From the NCBI GenBank assembly GCA_944326605.1, contig CALVEM010000010.1, positions 1 to 64,000 on the forward strand: DNA of 64,000 nt, read 5' to 3'. This document shows, piece by piece, positions 15,788 to 22,925 of this stretch (its first letter is position 1; each line of letters starts with the position of its first letter). The stretch comes from Candidatus Gastranaerophilales bacterium (GTDB taxonomy: Bacteria; Cyanobacteriota; Vampirovibrionia; Gastranaerophilales; Gastranaerophilaceae). The position numbers and the translations under genes were made by a program. The notes under the pieces were generated by a model. The model saw only the letters and a list, made by a program, of their open reading frames with translations. It was not told the origin of the DNA and did no database searches.

Positions 15788-17113
15788 ATGATAAAAAAGA
15801 TAAAGTTTTACCTGTCATTAATAATTGCGAGATGTGCATATCTTGGGATAAAAATTTTGAATAAATCATCTGGCACCTCTTTTGTAGGAATGCTGGTTTT
15901 GAAAATATGCCCCGATTTTCTTAAATACTGCCCGAAATATATAAAAAAAAGAATTGTTACTATAACAGGCACAAACGGGAAATCAACCACTTCAGGAATT
16001 ATTGCCCATATTCTTGAAACAGCCCATCAAAATGTCATTCATAATCTAAAAGGCGCAAATATGCTTACCGGAGTGGCTAATGTATTTGCTCTATGTGTCA
16101 GACCGTTTATAAGATTTGATTATGCTGTTATTGAATCTGATGAAGCTTATTTGTCAAAGCTTTATGATTATATAAACGCCGATTATCTAGTTGTAACAAA
16201 TCTTTTTCGTGACCAGCTTGACAGATACGGCGAGCTTAATACGACAGCCGGATTTATAAAAAATGCAATTGATAAAAATCCGGATTTAAAGCTTATTTTG
16301 AATGCTGATGATCCGATTGTGGCAACATTCAACAGAACAAAATACGCAGTATATTACGGCTTTGAAAATGTTGAATACAAATGCAGCTACCAGCACACTT
16401 CAAATGCTCCGTCAGAAGTGTTTAATTGCTTCTGCGGGGAAGAATTAAGGTACTCAAAGCAGTTTTTTGCCCAGCAGGGACATTATTTTTGTCCGGCCTG
16501 CGGTTACAAACGCCCTGAATGTAACTATCCTGCAAATGTCGTTGTTTATGATGATTATTCAATAATAAATATACAAAATAGAGGAATTCCTTTTGAATTT
16601 AAGGTCGGGCTTGCAGGTTTGTATAATGCGTATAATGCTCTTGCAGCCATATCTTTTGCTTTTGAATGCGGGCTTAATCAGGAAGAAATTCAAAAAGCTC
16701 TTGACAGTTACCACGCGATTTTCGGCAGAACGGAAAAATGTGTTATAAACGGAAATCTGGCGATAATTCAGCTTATCAAAAATCCAACAGGAGCAAGCGA
16801 AGTTTTGAAAACTGTTGATTTAAAATCAAATATTGTAATTGCAATAAATGATAATTATGCAGACGGTCGTGATATTTCGTGGCTCTGGGACAGCGATTTT
16901 GAACAGCTTAAAAATGCGGAAAAGCTTGTCATCACATCAGGCACCCGTGCAAATGATATGGCAACAAGACTTAAGTATGCAGGAATTGCGCAGGAAAAGA
17001 TTATTGTTGAACCGAATATAAAAAAAGCAATAGATAAAGCGACACTGGCAGGTAAAACAACGATTTTGCCTTCTTATACAGCGCTTTTAAAACTGACTAA
17101 AGAAATACGATAA
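15788..17113 (+). CDS. murT: MurT-type Mur ligase family protein (lipid II amidation)
   Basis: 441 aa. The ATP loop ITGTNGKSTTSG (about residues 59-70), the NLFRDQLDRYGEL segment and a C-terminal DUF1727 domain (INDNYADGRDISWLWD) identify the MurT family. A zinc-ribbon insert with CFCG and CPACG cysteines lies near 215-245, as in MurT structures. MurT with the glutaminase GatD amidates the D-Glu of lipid II. No gatD is next to it; pdxJ follows instead. The partner may be elsewhere, or the protein may act with another glutaminase. AAAGGA precedes the start. Confidence 0.88.
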   Translation: MIKKIKFYLSLIIARCAYLGIKILNKSSGTSFVGMLVLKICPDFLKYCPKYIKKRIVTITGTNGKSTTSGIIAHILETAHQNVIHNLKGANMLTGVANVFALCVRPFIRFDYAVIESDEAYLSKLYDYINADYLVVTNLFRDQLDRYGELNTTAGFIKNAIDKNPDLKLILNADDPIVATFNRTKYAVYYGFENVEYKCSYQHTSNAPSEVFNCFCGEELRYSKQFFAQQGHYFCPACGYKRPECNYPANVVVYDDYSIINIQNRGIPFEFKVGLAGLYNAYNALAAISFAFECGLNQEEIQKALDSYHAIFGRTEKCVINGNLAIIQLIKNPTGASEVLKTVDLKSNIVIAINDNYADGRDISWLWDSDFEQLKNAEKLVITSGTRANDMATRLKYAGIAQEKIIVEPNIKKAIDKATLAGKTTILPSYTALLKLTKEIR

Positions 17114-17117
17114 AATG

Positions 17118-17142
17118 TCATTCTGAACTTGTTTCAGAATTT
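17118..17142. repeat. Dispersed palindrome A between murT and pdxJ
   Basis: Reverse-orientation copy (TCATTCTGAA ... TTTCAGAAT) in the 56-nt gap between the two genes. Confidence 0.75.
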
Positions 17143-17169
17143 CAAATATATAAAAGAAAAGAGGTAAAA

Positions 17170-17880
17170 ATGTTATTAGGTGTAAATATAGATCATATCG
17201 CAACATTAAGAAATGCCAGAGGCGGTGTAGAGCCGTCAGTTGAAAAAGCTGCCGAAATAGCCGAAGAAAACGGAGCATCATCAATTACAACACACTTAAG
17301 GGAAGACAGAAGACATATTAAAGACGAAGATGTTTATGCTTTGATTAATATGTTAAAAACACGTTTAAATCTTGAAATGGCTATGGCAGATGATATTCAA
17401 CAAATCGCACTTGATATAAAACCGTATTCCATCTGTCTTGTGCCTGAAAAACGTCAGGAAATTACAACCGAAGGCGGGCTTGATGTTGCGGGGCAGTTTG
17501 AAAAAGTCACTGAATTTATAAAACCGTTGCTTGATGCGGGCATAATTGTAAGTTTATTTATAGATCCCGATGAAGAACAGGTTAAAGCGTCAGCAAAAAC
17601 CGGTGCACAGTTTATTGAACTGCACACCGGAACATATTCTGAATGCTTCGGATACACGGAAGAAGAAGCTGAGTTTCAAAAACTTAAAAAATCAGCGGAA
17701 CTTGCGCAGAAGCTTGGTTTGAAAGTTAATGCGGGACATGGATTAAATTATGAGAATGTTCACAGAATGCACGAAATAGAAGGCCTTCACGAACTAAATA
17801 TCGGACACAGCATAATTTCACGCGCGGTATTTACAGGGTTGCCGGAAGCAGTGAATAAAATGAATACTCTTATAAAATAA
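17170..17880 (+). CDS. pdxJ: Pyridoxine 5'-phosphate synthase
   Basis: 236 aa, TIM barrel. LGVNIDHIATLRNARGG at the N-terminus, THLREDRRHI, EMAMADDI, CLVPEKRQEITTEGGLDV, IELHTGTYSE, GLKVNAGHGLNYENV and LNIGHSIISRAV are the conserved phosphate- and substrate-binding loops. It condenses 1-deoxyxylulose 5-phosphate with 3-amino-1-hydroxyacetone phosphate in the DXP-dependent vitamin B6 route, as in proteobacteria and cyanobacteria. An AGAGGT site lies 5 nt before the start. A palindrome A copy separates it from murT. Confidence 0.98.
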   Translation: MLLGVNIDHIATLRNARGGVEPSVEKAAEIAEENGASSITTHLREDRRHIKDEDVYALINMLKTRLNLEMAMADDIQQIALDIKPYSICLVPEKRQEITTEGGLDVAGQFEKVTEFIKPLLDAGIIVSLFIDPDEEQVKASAKTGAQFIELHTGTYSECFGYTEEEAEFQKLKKSAELAQKLGLKVNAGHGLNYENVHRMHEIEGLHELNIGHSIISRAVFTGLPEAVNKMNTLIK

Positions 17881-17935
17881 TTAGAGTATCCGCGTAAGCC
17901 GCGGGTACTATAAAATTGAAAGTTAAATATACTTT

Positions 17936-18049
17936 GCCTCCCTTGTAAAAGGGAAGGAAGCCGTGTAAGCGGTGTGTATAATAGAATTGAAATTTAAATT
18001 TAACCTCCCTTGTAAAGGGAGGGGGACCGCGTAAGCGGTGGAGGGATTT
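17936..18049. repeat. Two head-to-tail copies of a CCTCCCTTGTAAAGGGAGG repeat
   Basis: Two hairpin units (CTCCCTTGTAAAAGGGAAGG, then CCTCCCTTGTAAAGGGAGGG), each followed by a second palindrome of the CCGYGTAAGCGG type and joined by ATTGAAATTTAAAT-like sequence. A degenerate CCGCGTAAGCCGCGG lies just before, at 17890-17904. The last bases (GGAGGG) sit where the next gene needs its ribosome-binding site. Confidence 0.75.
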
Positions 18050-18364
18050 ATGAAATCAGAAAAAGAAATAGCCGAAGAAATGGCGCAGGTAGTTGAGCAG
18101 ATGCGTCTGGATGACATAGATGACAATCCTGATATAATAGATGAATATTTTGACTGTGATTGCTGCGGAGAAAATAAGTGCCTTGCAGGTTCTATAGAAT
18201 ATGACGGATACAGACTTTGCAACGACTGTGTTCTTTTGGCAGAAACAGGATTTGCGCTAAATAAAATAAAATCCGTGGCAGAGCTTATTGAAGCAATAGA
18301 AGACCGTCATCTAGAAGAACTTGTTAAATTTGTGCGTGATGAAGAAAAGCGTGAAAATAATTAG
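18050..18364 (+). CDS. Small acidic protein with Cys4-type zinc-binding motif, unknown
   Basis: 104 aa. I start it at the ATG at 18050, which has GGAGGG 5 nt upstream; an in-frame GTG at 18038 is less likely. Two cysteine clusters (CDCCGENKC and CNDC, about 20 residues apart) look like a zinc ribbon or treble clef. The flanking helices are acidic (EEMAQVVEQMRLDDIDDNPDIIDEYF). I cannot assign a family. The ribosome-binding site is part of the repeat that ends at 18049, so the gene depends on repeat sequence for expression. Confidence 0.7.
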   Translation: MKSEKEIAEEMAQVVEQMRLDDIDDNPDIIDEYFDCDCCGENKCLAGSIEYDGYRLCNDCVLLAETGFALNKIKSVAELIEAIEDRHLEELVKFVRDEEKRENN

Positions 18365-18402
18365 ACAGTCAATTTAATTAATCCAAAAGAGTGTAAAAAA
18401 TA

Positions 18403-18462
18403 AAAACTAATTCTTGAGAATTAGAAACATTTCTTTACATATAGTTATAAAGAATTAGTTTT
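18403..18462. promoter_or_regulatory. Overlapping, mutually exclusive inverted repeats
   Basis: CTAATTCT-TG-AGAATTAG (18407-18424) is a compact palindrome. Its left half, extended to AAAACTAATTCTT (18403-18415), also pairs perfectly over 13 bp with AAGAATTAGTTTT (18450-18462). The left arm can pair with only one partner at a time. Function unknown: an RNA switch or a multi-site operator are both possible. Confidence 0.4.
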
Positions 18463-18472
18463 GTGGTATATT

Positions 18473-18564
18473 ATATATATACGGAAGATATAGGGAGCGA
18501 AACTAACAATACATATATAATTCATAAGCGTGACGGGTTTGAATCGCAACCCCGTCATTTTTCT
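18473..18564 (+). ncRNA. Candidate small RNA upstream of rex
   Basis: A TGG-TATATT extended -10-like sequence at 18464-18472 precedes about 60 nt without a start codon plus ribosome-binding site. The stretch ends in a GC-rich hairpin followed by a U-tract. I recognise no RNA family. Support is only promoter-like plus terminator-like sequence. Confidence 0.3.
18531..18564 (+). terminator. Intergenic terminator
   Basis: TGACGGGTT pairs with AACCCCGTCA (one bulge), followed by TTTTTCTTT. No protein gene ends just before it. Confidence 0.65.
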
Positions 18565-18737
18565 TTATGACGTAAAATATGTTATTGGAAGACGCTAAGT
18601 CGATAAGACGTTAGGACGTTAAGTTCGTTTCGGCAGCGTGCCGCTAGCTAAACTAAATAAATTCGACCGTTAATGGAGCGAATAATTAATGTTAGCGAAA
18701 CAACGACAAAACGAGTGCTGTTTGAGCGGCAAAATCA

Positions 18738-18762
18738 GATCCTGAAACGAGTTCAGGATGAC
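18738..18762. repeat. Dispersed palindrome A upstream of rex
   Basis: Copy with arms GATCCTGAA and TTCAGGATGAC and centre ACGAG. Confidence 0.85.
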
Positions 18763-18841
18763 ATATATAGCGAGTTCACTCGTTTTAGGTTGAGCGTTAC
18801 AATTAATTAATGAGCGAAATGTCGGTCGAGAGTTTCTTTGC

Positions 18842-18871
18842 GGCACTTTCTTGTCGGTACAAGAAAGTGCC
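18842..18871. repeat. Perfect 13-bp hairpin repeat
   Basis: GGCACTTTCTTGT and ACAAGAAAGTGCC flank a CGGT loop. It is REP-like, with no U-tract in either direction. Confidence 0.65.
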
Positions 18872-18921
18872 AACAAGGTAACTTTACTAGGTTGTTTCAC
18901 TTCCGATAACATAGTTTATGT

Positions 18922-18927
18922 TATAAT
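18922..18927 (+). promoter_or_regulatory. -10 box of predicted leaderless rex transcript
   Basis: TATAAT ends 6 nt before the rex ATG at 18934, with no Shine-Dalgarno sequence. Confidence 0.6.
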
Positions 18928-18933
18928 CATATT

Positions 18934-19548
18934 ATGAACAGTAAAATTTCTGAAAAAGTAATTAACAGACTTACCCTTTATCATTGTATTCTTTCGGATT
19001 ATATAAATAAAGGCATAGAATTTATTTCAAGCAAACAAATTGCTACTCTTTTACATATAGACGATTCGCAGGTAAGGAAAGACATTAATATGCTGAATAA
19101 CTCTGGCAAAAGCAGGGTCGGATATATTGTAAAAGAGCTTAAAAGCTCTATAGAAAAAACTTTGGGCTTTAAAAAAACAAAAAAAGCTTTTATTATTGGT
19201 GCCGGAAACTTAGGTTCCGCAATTGCTAATTACGGCAATTTTACGGATTACGGTTTGAATATTCTTGCATTATTTGATAATGATCCTGCAAAAATCGGTA
19301 AAGTTGTTAACAATATGAAAATACAGGAAGTATCGCAACTCCCGCTGGCGGCAAAAGATGAAGACGTTGATATTGCAATTTTAACAGTCCCAGGAAAATT
19401 TGCACAGAGCACGGCGGATTTTCTGGTAAAGGCAAATATTAAATATATCTGGAATTTTACCCCTGTTGTTTTATCTGTTCCTGACGATGTTCAAGTTTGG
19501 AACGAAAACTTAATGGGAAACTTTTTGCAATTCACTTACAATATTTAA
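18934..19548 (+). CDS. rex: Redox-sensing transcriptional repressor Rex
   Basis: 204 aa. An N-terminal winged helix (ISEKVINRLTLYHCILSDYI ... SSKQIATLLHIDDSQVRKDI) is followed by a Rossmann domain with IIGAGNLGSAIANY (about residues 90-103), ILALFDNDPAKIG and a C-terminal swap helix. Rex senses the NADH/NAD+ ratio and represses fermentation and respiration genes. Likely targets in this window would include the alcohol dehydrogenase, but I see no canonical TTGTGAA-N4-TTCACAA site. It is predicted leaderless. Its 3' end overlaps the convergent coaX by 39 nt. Confidence 0.95.
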   Translation: MNSKISEKVINRLTLYHCILSDYINKGIEFISSKQIATLLHIDDSQVRKDINMLNNSGKSRVGYIVKELKSSIEKTLGFKKTKKAFIIGAGNLGSAIANYGNFTDYGLNILALFDNDPAKIGKVVNNMKIQEVSQLPLAAKDEDVDIAILTVPGKFAQSTADFLVKANIKYIWNFTPVVLSVPDDVQVWNENLMGNFLQFTYNI

Positions 19549-20298
19549 TTTGTTAATCTGATATAAATGCCTTAAACCTTCAAGTGTGAGAGTTGGATTA
19601 ATAAAGTCAAAAGGACGTGTAAGATAATTAGCGATTAAGCCCGAATAACCGCCTGTCGCAACTACAACCGCTTTTTGACCCAATTCTTTTTTACACTGTT
19701 CAACAAGCCCGTCAATCATTGATGCAGTTCCGCGTAAAACTCCTGAAAGTATTGCATCAGTCGTGTTATGTCCGATTGCTGCATTAGATAATGTTACATC
19801 AATTCTCGGCAGTTTCGAGGTGAATTTGTTTAAAGACTTTAATTGAAGATTGACACCGGGTGCGATAATCCCGCCGATAAATTCTCCTTTGGAATTAACG
19901 ATATCAAAGGTTGTTGCTGTGCCGAAATCGACGACAATCACAGGATGATTGTATAAGACATAAGCTCCCGCAGCATTTGCAATTCTGTCTGCACCTGCTT
20001 CTTTCGGATTATCCAGCGCTATTTTTACGCCGGTATTAATTTCCGTCGATAAAACAATTGCGTTGAGTTTAAAAGTGTTGTCAACAGCTGTTTTAAATTT
20101 TTTTGTAAGCTCTTCTACAACCGATGAAATTATTGCACCGTCAATTTTAAAATCTTTACAAAGAGATTTCAAAAGCACTTCGTATTCCTCAAGCGGCAAA
20201 TCTTTATCAGATGCAAGTCTATATTCTTCGACAAGTGCGTCTTCATCAAAAATTCCTAAAGTAATACTTGTATTCCCTATATCTGCGGCTAATAACAT
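19510..20298 (-). CDS. coaX: Type III pantothenate kinase
   Basis: 262 aa. The ASKHA-fold motifs are AADIGNTSITLGIF (phosphate 1), PKEAGADRIANAAGAY, VDFGTATTFDIVNSKGEFIGGIIAPGVNLQL and ATGGYSGLIANYL. It carries out the first step of CoA synthesis. Type III enzymes need a monovalent cation and are not feedback-inhibited by CoA. The ribosome-binding site AGAGGA is part of a 9-bp hairpin immediately before the ATG, and the 3' end overlaps rex. The upstream gene on the same strand is the 73-aa protein at 20358-20579. Confidence 0.97.
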   Translation of the reverse strand: MLLAADIGNTSITLGIFDEDALVEEYRLASDKDLPLEEYEVLLKSLCKDFKIDGAIISSVVEELTKKFKTAVDNTFKLNAIVLSTEINTGVKIALDNPKEAGADRIANAAGAYVLYNHPVIVVDFGTATTFDIVNSKGEFIGGIIAPGVNLQLKSLNKFTSKLPRIDVTLSNAAIGHNTTDAILSGVLRGTASMIDGLVEQCKKELGQKAVVVATGGYSGLIANYLTRPFDFINPTLTLEGLRHLYQINKLNIVSELQKVSH

Positions 20299-20300
20299 AA

Positions 20301-20328
20301 AAACTAGTCCTCTTTTGAAGACTAGTTT
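20301..20328 (-). terminator. Hairpin abutting the coaX start (terminator or translational switch)
   Basis: AAACTAGTC / GACTAGTTT form a 9-bp stem, followed on the minus strand by a T-run and then the coaX ATG. It fits a terminator for the gene at 20358-20579, but it also traps the coaX AGAGGA site in its loop and descending arm. Confidence 0.6.
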
Positions 20329-20357
20329 ATATCAAAGAAAAACTTTTTGCAAAAGTG

Positions 20358-20579
20358 TTATGCGCGGAAAGCACCTTCACTTTTTTCTCCGCCTTTTTCA
20401 ACGCCTACAGTAAAGGCACTGTTGAAGTTTTGCGGTATATTACCGAGATAGGAGACAGCTCCGTTGAGCATCTCGCCTATATTTTCCCATTGGTTTTTCT
20501 TTTTTATTTTAGTTGTATATGATCCTGATGATTTGTCATCTATTCCGATTGCGTCAATGCGTCCAGCGTTTAAGCCCAT
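20358..20579 (-). CDS. Small protein of unknown function
   Basis: 73 aa (MGLNAGRIDAIGID...). AAGGAG lies 9 nt before the ATG and a hairpin follows the stop, so it looks like a genuine expressed gene. It has no signal peptide or membrane helix. It contains Gly/Ser/Asn-rich segments and a short central amphipathic stretch (WENIGEMLNGAVSYLGNI). I recognise no family; it may be lineage-specific. Confidence 0.65.
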   Translation of the reverse strand: MGLNAGRIDAIGIDDKSSGSYTTKIKKKNQWENIGEMLNGAVSYLGNIPQNFNSAFTVGVEKGGEKSEGAFRA

Positions 20580-20690
20580 AGTTTTATCTCCTTAATATTT
20601 AATACTCATATCTCTTATATATATATTAAGGATATAATTTCAATAAAATTGTCAGTTTTTTAGAAATTATTTACAAAAGTTTACAATAAG

Positions 20691-21569
20691 TTATTTAAGA
20701 ATATTTTTTTCAAGTGCAAGTGCTGTTTTTGTTGCCGCAAGACCGCCTTTTGAACTTTCTTTTAATAGTGGGGACATTAATTGTCCGGTCTGCTCCATCG
20801 CGTCAACGATTTCATCAGCGGGGATTTTTGACATTATATCCGCCATTGCAAGTTCGCTTGCAGTAACAGCGTGGATTGCAAGAAACGGATTCCTCTTCAC
20901 ACACGGAATTTCAACCAGCCCGCACACCGGATCGCAGGTCAGTCCGAGAATATTTTTTAGCGCAAGTGCTGATGCATTAATTATCTGTTTTACCGTCCCG
21001 CCGCGCATTTGTGTCAGTGCAGCCGCAGCCATAGCTGATGCAACTCCGCATTCTGCCTGACAACCGCCGACGGCACCTGCCAGAGCCATTTTGTTTGAAA
21101 CAATTCTACCGACTTCGCCTGCTGTTATAAGTGCATTTATCTCGTCTTCTTCTTTAATTTTGTTTTCTTCAGCAAATGCAATCAAGACAGAAGGAACTAT
21201 TCCGCATGAGCCTGCTGTAGGACAGGCAGCGATAGTGCCCATTCTAAGATTTTGTTCGCTTGTTGCAAGTGCGTATATCATAATCTTTTCGGCAGTTAAT
21301 CCAAGTAGGGAATGAGTTTTGGCATAACGCTTTTTTAGTTTGTCGCACTCGTTCCCGCTCATTCCGCTAGGAGAAAGCTCTACCGAATTTATGCCTTCTT
21401 TTATTGCTTCTTTCATAGCATCAAGGCTTTTCTTAGCCTGTAATCTTACCTGATACTCAGAATAATCTCCTTTATCAACTTCATTTTCAAGTGCAATTTC
21501 AAAGATCGGTTTATTTTGTTCTTTGCAGGCATAGTATAATTGCCTGAATGTGGTTATTGAATATCTCAT
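20691..21569 (-). CDS. sdaAA: L-serine dehydratase, alpha chain
   Basis: 292 aa. Cysteines for the 4Fe-4S cluster are seen in AACPTAGSCGIVPSV, GGCQAECGVASAMA and LTCDPVCGLVEIPC. SPSGMSGNECDKL near the N-terminus and the GEVGRIVSNKMALAGAVGG segment are typical. With the beta chain it deaminates L-serine to pyruvate in an oxygen-sensitive reaction, consistent with an anaerobe. It begins 2 nt after sdaAB, so the two are one operon, as in Firmicutes-type two-subunit enzymes. Confidence 0.96.
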   Translation of the reverse strand: MRYSITTFRQLYYACKEQNKPIFEIALENEVDKGDYSEYQVRLQAKKSLDAMKEAIKEGINSVELSPSGMSGNECDKLKKRYAKTHSLLGLTAEKIMIYALATSEQNLRMGTIAACPTAGSCGIVPSVLIAFAEENKIKEEDEINALITAGEVGRIVSNKMALAGAVGGCQAECGVASAMAAAALTQMRGGTVKQIINASALALKNILGLTCDPVCGLVEIPCVKRNPFLAIHAVTASELAMADIMSKIPADEIVDAMEQTGQLMSPLLKESSKGGLAATKTALALEKNILK

Positions 21570-21571
21570 AA

Positions 21572-22240
21572 TTAACTTTCCAATTTTTTTATGTATCTCA
21601 CAATGTACATATCTTTAAGTTCGCTTATATCTTTAATACAGTTGCGTGAAAGTTCTCCATCCAGACAAATGCACATTGAAGCATCTTTGCCTTTGCCGCT
21701 TCTGTCGCAGTGAAGCGATGCTATATTTACATTGTCTTTTTGTATAATGCCGGTAACAGCCGAAATTACGCCGGGCATATCTTCATAAACAAGCAAAAGA
21801 GTATTATATTTACCATTTAGTTTTACAGAGAATTTATTAATATTAGTAATTTCAATTTCACCTGCGCCGATGGAATTTCCGGAGATAAGCATATTTAAAC
21901 CGCCTTCAATTACAAAATCAACAGCGTTGGGGTGCCTGTTAAAATCCTGAAGGTATTCAAATTCATAGTTAATTTCTTTAGCCTCCGGAGTGTCAAAGAC
22001 TGTTTTAATTCGTTTATCACAAACAGAAAAACCTAAAAATCCCGCGAGCAGACCTTTATCTGTTCCGTGTCCCTTGCCGGTCGATGCGTAAGAATTATAA
22101 AGCTTAAAAGTAATTTTATCGGGTTTTGCATTATAAATATTCCGTGCAAGAAGTCCTAACCTTACGGCACCTGCGGTGTGCGAACTTGAAGGTCCTGCCA
22201 TTACCGGGGAAATGATATCTATGATTGAAGATTGATACAT
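21572..22240 (-). CDS. sdaAB: L-serine dehydratase, beta chain
   Basis: 222 aa. ISPVMAGPSSSHTAGAVRLG at the N-terminus is the substrate-loop signature. GHGTDKGLLAGFLGF follows, and residues 150-222 form an ACT domain (LLLVYEDMPGVISAVTGIIQKDNVNIASLHC) that usually senses serine. It pairs with the alpha chain just downstream. Upstream on the minus strand are only the divergent small gene at 22379 and a shared intergenic region of 138 nt. Confidence 0.95.
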   Translation of the reverse strand: MYQSSIIDIISPVMAGPSSSHTAGAVRLGLLARNIYNAKPDKITFKLYNSYASTGKGHGTDKGLLAGFLGFSVCDKRIKTVFDTPEAKEINYEFEYLQDFNRHPNAVDFVIEGGLNMLISGNSIGAGEIEITNINKFSVKLNGKYNTLLLVYEDMPGVISAVTGIIQKDNVNIASLHCDRSGKGKDASMCICLDGELSRNCIKDISELKDMYIVRYIKKLES

Positions 22241-22378
22241 AATTTCCTCACCTGTAATTCAATTATAACATCACATTAAATATTGTAAATAATTTGTAAA
22301 TTTTTGACAATAAATTAAGATTTTATGTTTTTATATATATGTGTGTAAGTAAAATTTTTAGTGTAGCAAAGGAGTAAG

Positions 22379-22519
22379 ATGTTTAGTCCTGAATTTATGC
22401 GTTATTTGATTAACTATCAAAAATCTGAATTTACCCCGGAAGAAACAAAAAAAGAAATCAAGTTTAAGAACAACGGCGGCGGTAAGCTGGCAGAAGTTTT
22501 GGCTATTGTTAATAAGTAA
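22379..22519 (+). CDS. 46-residue protein with strong ribosome-binding site, unknown
   Basis: The frame begins MFSPEFMRYLINYQKSEF and ends LAEVLAIVNK, stop at 22517-22519. AAAGGAG lies 4 nt before the ATG. The peptide is amphipathic and mostly helical, with a central NGGG turn and Lys/Glu-rich middle. There is no signal peptide. Upstream is a TTGACA (22304-22309) followed by AT-rich sequence, but no ideally spaced -10. It stands alone before a repeat-rich gap. I recognise no family. Confidence 0.6.
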   Translation: MFSPEFMRYLINYQKSEFTPEETKKEIKFKNNGGGKLAEVLAIVNK

Positions 22520-22560
22520 TTTTACCTTCTCTAGTAATTTTCAGGGGGAGGACACAAGTT
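22520..22560. other. Short gap after the 46-aa gene
   Basis: Non-coding. No clear terminator hairpin is visible here. Confidence 0.4.
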
Positions 22561-22577
22561 GGTGTGATGGCTTTTGA

Positions 22578-22602
22578 GATCCCGAAACAAGTTCGGGATG
22601 AC
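22578..22602. repeat. Dispersed palindrome A (GC variant), copy in first tandem unit
   Basis: Arms GATCCCGAA and TTCGGGATGAC. Both arms carry the compensating change relative to the common form, so the pairing is preserved. Confidence 0.85.
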
Positions 22603-22777
22603 GTATCCGAGTGCGTTGACTTATAAAAGCTTTATAAAGAATATTTATAAAATATTTGAATATCTTTAAAAGCGCTTCATGCAAAATCGTAAGCTGTATC
22701 GGTTGGAGCGGCTACGCTTGATTTGTATGTGAAGTAAAACATTAAAAGCAAAACAGGTGCGAGGGATAAGTCTTTGA

Positions 22778-22802
22778 GATCCCGAAACAAGTTCGGGATG
22801 AC
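22778..22802. repeat. Dispersed palindrome A (GC variant), copy in second tandem unit
   Basis: Identical in this segment to the copy 200 bp upstream. Confidence 0.85.
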
Positions 22803-22925
22803 GTATCTGAGTGCATTGACTTATAAAAGCGCTATTAAGAATATTTACAAAATATTTGTATATCTTTAAAAGCGCCCCCATGCATAGTCGTAAGTTGTGT
22901 TGGGTGAAGCGGCTACGCGGGCTCG

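Larger units (their letters stand above)
18565..18921. other. Repeat-rich non-coding gap before rex
   Basis: No convincing gene. It is built of short GC-richer palindromic pieces (AAGACGCTAAGTCG, GACGTTAGGACG, CGGCAGCGTGCCG), one palindrome A copy and a 13-bp hairpin. A minus-strand frame of 80 codons runs through it but has no ribosome-binding site and reads through the repeats. Confidence 0.6.
22561..22925. repeat. Imperfect tandem duplication of a 200-bp non-coding unit
   Basis: Sequence from about 22573 recurs at about 22773, offset by 200 bp with few differences. In order, each copy holds palindrome A in its CCCGAA/TTCGGG form, GTATCNGAGTGCNTTGACTT, an AT-rich dyad near AAGAATATTT, TATCTTTAAAAGCGC and GCGGCTACGC. 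The TTGACT plus AT-rich dyad is promoter-like in both. No start codon with a ribosome-binding site is seen. Confidence 0.8.

Noticed and set aside
17923-18222. 99-codon minus-strand frame opposite the zinc-finger gene
   Set aside because: Antisense to a better-supported gene and made partly of the GGGAGG repeat; no ribosome-binding site.
18403-18462. Rex operator
   Set aside because: The palindrome CTAATTCT-TG-AGAATTAG does not match the Rex consensus TTGTGAA-N4-TTCACAA.
18670-18912. 80-codon minus-strand frame upstream of rex
   Set aside because: It spans palindrome A and the 13-bp hairpin, has no ribosome-binding site, and overlaps the rex promoter region.
22561-22925. CRISPR array
   Set aside because: Only two copies, 200 bp apart, with similarity across the whole unit rather than short repeats with unique spacers; no cas genes in the window.
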